From positions 1 through 64,000 of the forward strand of contig CAVROM010000009.1 of the NCBI GenBank assembly GCA_963722815.1: DNA of 64,000 nt, written 5' to 3'. A program made the position numbers and the translations under genes. Origin of the DNA: DASQFQ01 sp963722815. GTDB lineage: Bacteria; Actinomycetota; Thermoleophilia; Solirubrobacterales; Solirubrobacteraceae. Below the pieces are notes generated by a model. That model did not search any database. It saw only the letters and a list, made by a program, of their open reading frames with translations, and was not told the origin of the DNA. Shown here piece by piece: positions 61,949-64,000 of the stretch (its first letter is position 1; each line of letters begins with the position of its first letter).

Positions 61949-62506
61949 ATGCCGCCGATCAGCCATCAGACCATCCGGCTCGGCAGCGGGCCTCACTCGA
62001 GTGCCGAGGGACGCGCCTGTGTCATGGAGCTCTGCTCGATGCTCGCGGGCGAGTCGTTCACCGATCATCCGCGCTGCGCATGCTCGGTGATCGCGGCGTT
62101 CTTGCGCGTCTACAACGACGCGGTCGACGACGCCCGCCGTCGGGACCTCTACCGGCACGCCGCCCAAGTCCTGGGGACCGCGACTGAGTCGGATGCCGTG
62201 CGCGCGCGCCGGGCCGCGATGTGCCAGGAATGGGCGGCGACCCGCTCTCGCCCCCACTGGTGGGAGCTGCGGCGCCGCCGGCGGCTCAGTCGTGCGGCGC
62301 GGCTGTCGCACGATCCCACGTACGAGGAGACCGCCCAGATGGCGGCGAACGTCGCGGCGGCGCTGCATCGCCGCTGGAACCCGGCGAACCATCTGGCCGC
62401 GCTCGCCCTCGTCGACGAGCTGATTGCCGTCGACCATGCGGACGGTCGAGGCGAGCCGGAGCTCTCGCTTTCCGCCGCCGACCATGACTGGCTCTTGCCA
62501 CACTGA
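61949..62506 (+). CDS. conserved-looking hypothetical protein
   Basis: 185 residues, soluble and helical: ACVMELCSMLAGESFTDHPR, CACSVIAAFLRVYNDAVDDA, RRRDLYRHAAQVLGTATESD, then MAANVAAALHRRWNPANHLA and VDELIAVDHADG. The compact CVMELxSxLAGExFTDxP pattern is distinctive, but I cannot name a function. No helix-turn-helix or catalytic motif is seen. Upstream lies a type A dyad. Confidence 0.7.
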   Translation: MPPISHQTIRLGSGPHSSAEGRACVMELCSMLAGESFTDHPRCACSVIAAFLRVYNDAVDDARRRDLYRHAAQVLGTATESDAVRARRAAMCQEWAATRSRPHWWELRRRRRLSRAARLSHDPTYEETAQMAANVAAALHRRWNPANHLAALALVDELIAVDHADGRGEPELSLSAADHDWLLPH

Positions 62507-62605
62507 GCTGGCGCACATCGCCGCTCCTGCCCGATCAGACCTATCTTCGCGCGAGTCACCAACTCGGATCGAATCCCAGGCGCCGCGTTGTTCGACGTCG
62601 GTACT

Positions 62606-63166
62606 TCACGACCGATGGCGGCTGCGCCGCTCCGCTTCGGTGCGGATGCCGTCCAGCGAGCTCGCGACCGTCCGCTCCCAGGACGCCGCCACGATCGCTC
62701 CCCACCAGGCGCCGAGCGCCCACAGGTCGGTGCCCAGCTCACCGCGATACTCGAACGCCGTCTCACTCCCGCTCGCACGCAGCTCGTAGCGTTCGACGAC
62801 GTGCGGCACCGGGCCCTTGACGAGCCGGAACGTGACACACCGGGGGCGCTCGAAGCGGACGGTCTCGACCGTTGTCACCGTTAGGCCAGGCGCCACGGGC
62901 GTGAAGTGCGCGGCGAGGACGAGATCTGCACCGCGCTCGATCACCTCCAGCTTGCCCCGCAGAGCGCGCGGCGTGCGGCCGAGGTACGGCGCGGCGATGA
63001 CGTCGAACACGACCTCGGGTGGCGCGGCGATGTACAGCGCGATCGGGCCGAGCGGCCGGAGCCTGCGGCCGACGCCGATGTCGAGCGTCAGCCCGGCGCG
63101 TGCGACGAGGGCAGCCCCCGCGGCGAGCAGGGAGCCGGTGACGGCGGCGCGCAGCGGAAGTGTCAT
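62606..63166 (-). CDS. SRPBCC-family (START/Bet v1-like) protein with membrane anchor
   Basis: 186 residues. One N-terminal helix (LRAAVTGSLLAAGAALVARA) is followed by an SRPBCC fold: IALYIAAPPEVVFDVIAAPY, VIERGADLVLAAHFTPVAPG, TTVETVRFERPRCVTFRLVK, ALGAWWGAIVAASWERTVAS. SRPBCC proteins hold hydrophobic ligands such as lipids or polyketides. The start lies only 33 bp from the divergent radical SAM gene, so the two may share a promoter region and function. Confidence 0.75.
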   Translation of the reverse strand: MTLPLRAAVTGSLLAAGAALVARAGLTLDIGVGRRLRPLGPIALYIAAPPEVVFDVIAAPYLGRTPRALRGKLEVIERGADLVLAAHFTPVAPGLTVTTVETVRFERPRCVTFRLVKGPVPHVVERYELRASGSETAFEYRGELGTDLWALGAWWGAIVAASWERTVASSLDGIRTEAERRSRHRS

Positions 63167-63199
63167 CGTTTCGTTCTACACGGCTGGGATACTCCGCGC

Positions 63200-64000
63200 G
63201 TGGCGGCGCGCGGCACCCTGCCCACAGCGACCCGGTCGATCTGTCCCTTCTGCGGCGCCGGGCTCGACGCGGAGCTGATCGAGCGTGGCGGGCGCGTGAT
63301 CCTCCGCCGGGAGTGCCCCGAGCACGGTCTGCTCGAAGCGCTCGCGTACGGCGACAGCGAGCGCTGGCGCGCCGCGCAGCGCTACGAGCGGCCCGGCGCC
63401 GAGCCGCTCCTGCGCCAGACCGCGACCGACAAGGGCTGTCCCAGCGACTGCGGGATCTGCCCGGAGCACGCTCAGCACACGTGCCTCGGGATCATCGAGG
63501 TCAATACCGGCTGCAACCTCGACTGCCCTGTGTGCTTCGCCGAGTCGGGCACCGGGCATCAGCCGGACGGCTACTCGCTGTCGCTGGCCCAGGTCGAGTC
63601 GATGCTCGACGCGTTCGTCGCCGCCGAGGGGGAGCCGGAGGCGGTCCAGCTGTCGGGCGGCGAGCCGTCGATCCACCCGCAGATCCTCGAGATGCTGAGC
63701 GCTGCGAAGACGCGCGGGATCCCGCTCGTGATGCTGAACACGAACGGCATCCGGCTCGCGCGCGACCCGCGCTTCGCGCCGGCGCTCGCGGAGCTCGGTA
63801 TCCACGTCTACCTGCAGTTCGACGGGTTCGACGACGCCACCCACCTGGCGATCAGGGGCCGGCGGCTGCAGGAGATCAAGCAGGCGGCGCTGGATCGCTG
63901 TGCCGCCGCCGGCGTCGGCGTCTCGCTGGCCGCCGCGGTTGAGCGCGGGATCAACGAGCACGAGCTCGGCGCGATCGTGCGGTTCGGGGTGGAGCATCCG
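63200..64000 (+). CDS. radical SAM protein, COG1964/Tes-like (partial, runs off the right edge)
   Basis: 267 residues visible from a GTG at 63200. An N-terminal Cys-rich part (ICPFCGAGLDAELIERGGRV, ECPEHGLLEALAYGDSERWR, then CPSDCGICPEHAQHTCLG) precedes the radical SAM site CNLDCPVCFAESG, where CxxxCxxC binds the 4Fe-4S cluster. VQLSGGEPSIHPQILEML is the SAM-binding GGE motif. The pattern CPxC...CPEHG then CNLxCPVCF matches the group that includes archaeal tetraether lipid synthase and MJ0619-like methylases. Activity here is unknown. The start is uncertain; no ribosome site is seen. Confidence 0.82.
   Translation, partial: MAARGTLPTATRSICPFCGAGLDAELIERGGRVILRRECPEHGLLEALAYGDSERWRAAQRYERPGAEPLLRQTATDKGCPSDCGICPEHAQHTCLGIIEVNTGCNLDCPVCFAESGTGHQPDGYSLSLAQVESMLDAFVAAEGEPEAVQLSGGEPSIHPQILEMLSAAKTRGIPLVMLNTNGIRLARDPRFAPALAELGIHVYLQFDGFDDATHLAIRGRRLQEIKQAALDRCAAAGVGVSLAAAVERGINEHELGAIVRFGVEHP

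Noticed and set aside
1..64000. tRNA, rRNA, insertion sequence or prophage genes
   Set aside because: No cloverleaf with a GGTTCGA-type arm, no rRNA stretch, no transposase or integrase motifs were seen. Absence is by eye only and a covariance search could still find a tRNA.

Overview
The window is 64 kb of very GC-rich DNA with strong G/C bias at third codon positions, no rRNA, no recognisable tRNA, and many NarL-type two-component systems, UspA proteins, SARP/BTAD regulators, an F420-type (DDN-like) reductase and actinobacterial membrane families (DUF4383, DUF2568). This suggests a soil actinobacterium, and the gene families resemble Solirubrobacterales (Thermoleophilia). The taxonomic call is an inference from gene content only.

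Layout, left to right. 1-5.4 kb: a UspA remnant, a small zinc-ribbon protein, a secreted glucuronyl C5-epimerase-like protein diverging from an MFS pump, then SnoaL-like and cupin proteins. 5.5-8.6 kb: a large SARP-ATPase-TPR regulator. 9-11.5 kb: tiny membrane proteins and an anion transporter coupled to a CBS protein. 11.9-15.1 kb: two divergent histidine kinase/response regulator pairs, the left one broken, followed by tiny tail-anchored genes, an NfeD/slipin pair, and a glycoside hydrolase behind a shortened c-di-AMP riboswitch. 20-27 kb: DUF3237/cupin with a TetR regulator, an HtrA protease and a UspA-cytochrome c-UspA operon. 27-33 kb: a xylose-type ABC transporter, a second zinc-ribbon protein and an MMPL exporter. 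33.4-37 kb: a second pair of two-component systems. 37-40 kb: a glutamate-type ABC transporter with many frameshifts. 40-43.7 kb: Crp, winged-helix and sigma factors and a flavin monooxygenase. 43.8-47 kb: a canonical c-di-AMP riboswitch with an NlpC/P60 endopeptidase, a BBE-type oxidase and a methyltransferase. 47-53 kb: small membrane proteins, a qcrB remnant, a second flavoprotein and an HD-GYP/LuxR regulator. 53-60 kb: two ABC-2 exporters, a TetR regulator, a FMO/UspA chimeric remnant and a methyltransferase. 60-64 kb: a SARP regulator, conserved hypotheticals and a radical SAM gene running off the right edge.

The common theme is envelope and redox stress. Two dispersed dyads recur almost only between genes. 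One (GGG-N8-CCC, the spacing of the mycobacterial DosR box) lies mostly 10-60 bp upstream of two-component, UspA, lipoprotein and ABC genes. The other (CGTCA-N6-TGACG) occupies divergent and terminal intergenic spaces. These dyads and the shortened riboswitch are the most promising new observations.

About 25 apparent single-base frameshifts interrupt otherwise well-conserved proteins. They cluster at 10.8-13.5, 37-40 and 50.7-56.2 kb. Many are probably sequencing errors in G/C-rich runs, so broken genes are given over their full inferred span with the break stated.
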